DNA from: Aalborgiella sp031422495
Lineage (GTDB): Bacteria; Pseudomonadota; Gammaproteobacteria; Burkholderiales; Burkholderiaceae_C
Direction of reading: 5' to 3'
NCBI GenBank assembly: GCA_031422495.1
Contig: JANPLX010000105.1
Span: forward strand, 1-52,188
DNA: 52,188 bases
Shown: in pieces, positions 52,096 to 52,188 of the stretch
Numbering within the stretch: position 1 is the first letter of the stretch
Layout: each line of letters begins with the position of its first letter
The notes under the pieces: model-generated
Database searches by the model: none
The model's input: only the letters and a program-made list of their open reading frames with translations
Told to the model about the DNA's origin: nothing
Translations under genes and position numbers: made by a program

Positions 52096-52188
52096 TTATG
52101 CTCCACTCACTAGCTATTTTGTGCACTGCCCTGCTCTTCGGCGGCATGACTTTGTATTCCTTTGGATTCGCTGCTTTTTTGTTCAAAA
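52095..52188 (+). repeat. Right arm of inverted repeat: second 5' end of DUF4149-like gene
   Basis: The ATG at 52098 opens a frame (MLHSLAILCTALLFGG...) that runs to the window end and matches residues 1-30 of the DUF4149-like protein with one change (Asn3 to His); the second base change (52124) is silent. Whether a complete second gene follows cannot be seen. Confidence 0.85.

Overview
The window is chromosomal DNA of a betaproteobacterium in the order Burkholderiales, most likely Comamonadaceae or a close relative. The basis is the gene order rimP-nusA-infB-rbfA-truB-typA, the divergent smpB / ratA-rnfH arrangement, the guaB-guaA neighbourhood, a long single-chain PurL, and the family resemblance of the proteins. 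Base composition is near even, with one visibly GC-rich block (the fimbrial operon) and one very AT-rich block (about 15.6-16.0 kb). No rRNA, tRNA, CRISPR array or transposase gene was seen.

Layout. 1-4.3 kb: mfd (C-terminus cut by the window edge), divergent from ispD. 4.3-7 kb: a DUF1800/DUF1501 secreted-protein pair. 7-16 kb: an accessory region with two paralogous orphan membrane histidine kinases separated by a decayed fragment of purL, then a four-gene chaperone-usher operon with spore-coat-U-type pilins, then AT-rich DNA. 16-20.3 kb: intact purL. 20.4-28.8 kb: an LCMT-type methyltransferase, a thioredoxin-like protein, fabI, a lipoprotein and a complete yejABEF-type peptide ABC importer. 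28.9-37.5 kb: a promoter and leader terminator, then rimP-nusA-infB-rbfA-truB and typA. 37.5-43.4 kb: a DMT permease, an RNB-family ribonuclease, a 3-hydroxyisobutyryl-CoA hydrolase-like protein, and a run of three bactofilins with two small membrane proteins. 43.5-50.7 kb: smpB, ratA-rnfH, a DUF4124 protein, guaB, a chorismatase-like gene, guaA and an Mrr-type restriction endonuclease. 50.7-52.2 kb: repeats, a 68-residue protein, a DUF4149-like membrane protein, a truncated PNPOx-like gene and an inverted second copy of the DUF4149 5' end at the window edge.

The most striking signal is a family of dispersed 44-bp elements. I count eleven, all ungapped at 44 bp. Five are intergenic, and four of those lie between convergent genes. 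Six lie inside reading frames of otherwise normal genes (DUF1800, purL twice, yejF, truB and the enoyl-CoA hydratase-family gene) without breaking them. Four of the six are read in the same frame, the one that has no stop codon across the element. A weaker, possibly accidental match lies in ispD. No copy was found between 5.7 and 17.1 kb, the stretch that also contains the duplicated kinase/purL fragment and the fimbrial operon.

A second reconstruction is that a kinase-purL' unit was duplicated in tandem, leaving kinase 1 - purL fragment - kinase 2 - purL, and that the fimbrial operon later entered between kinase 2 and purL.
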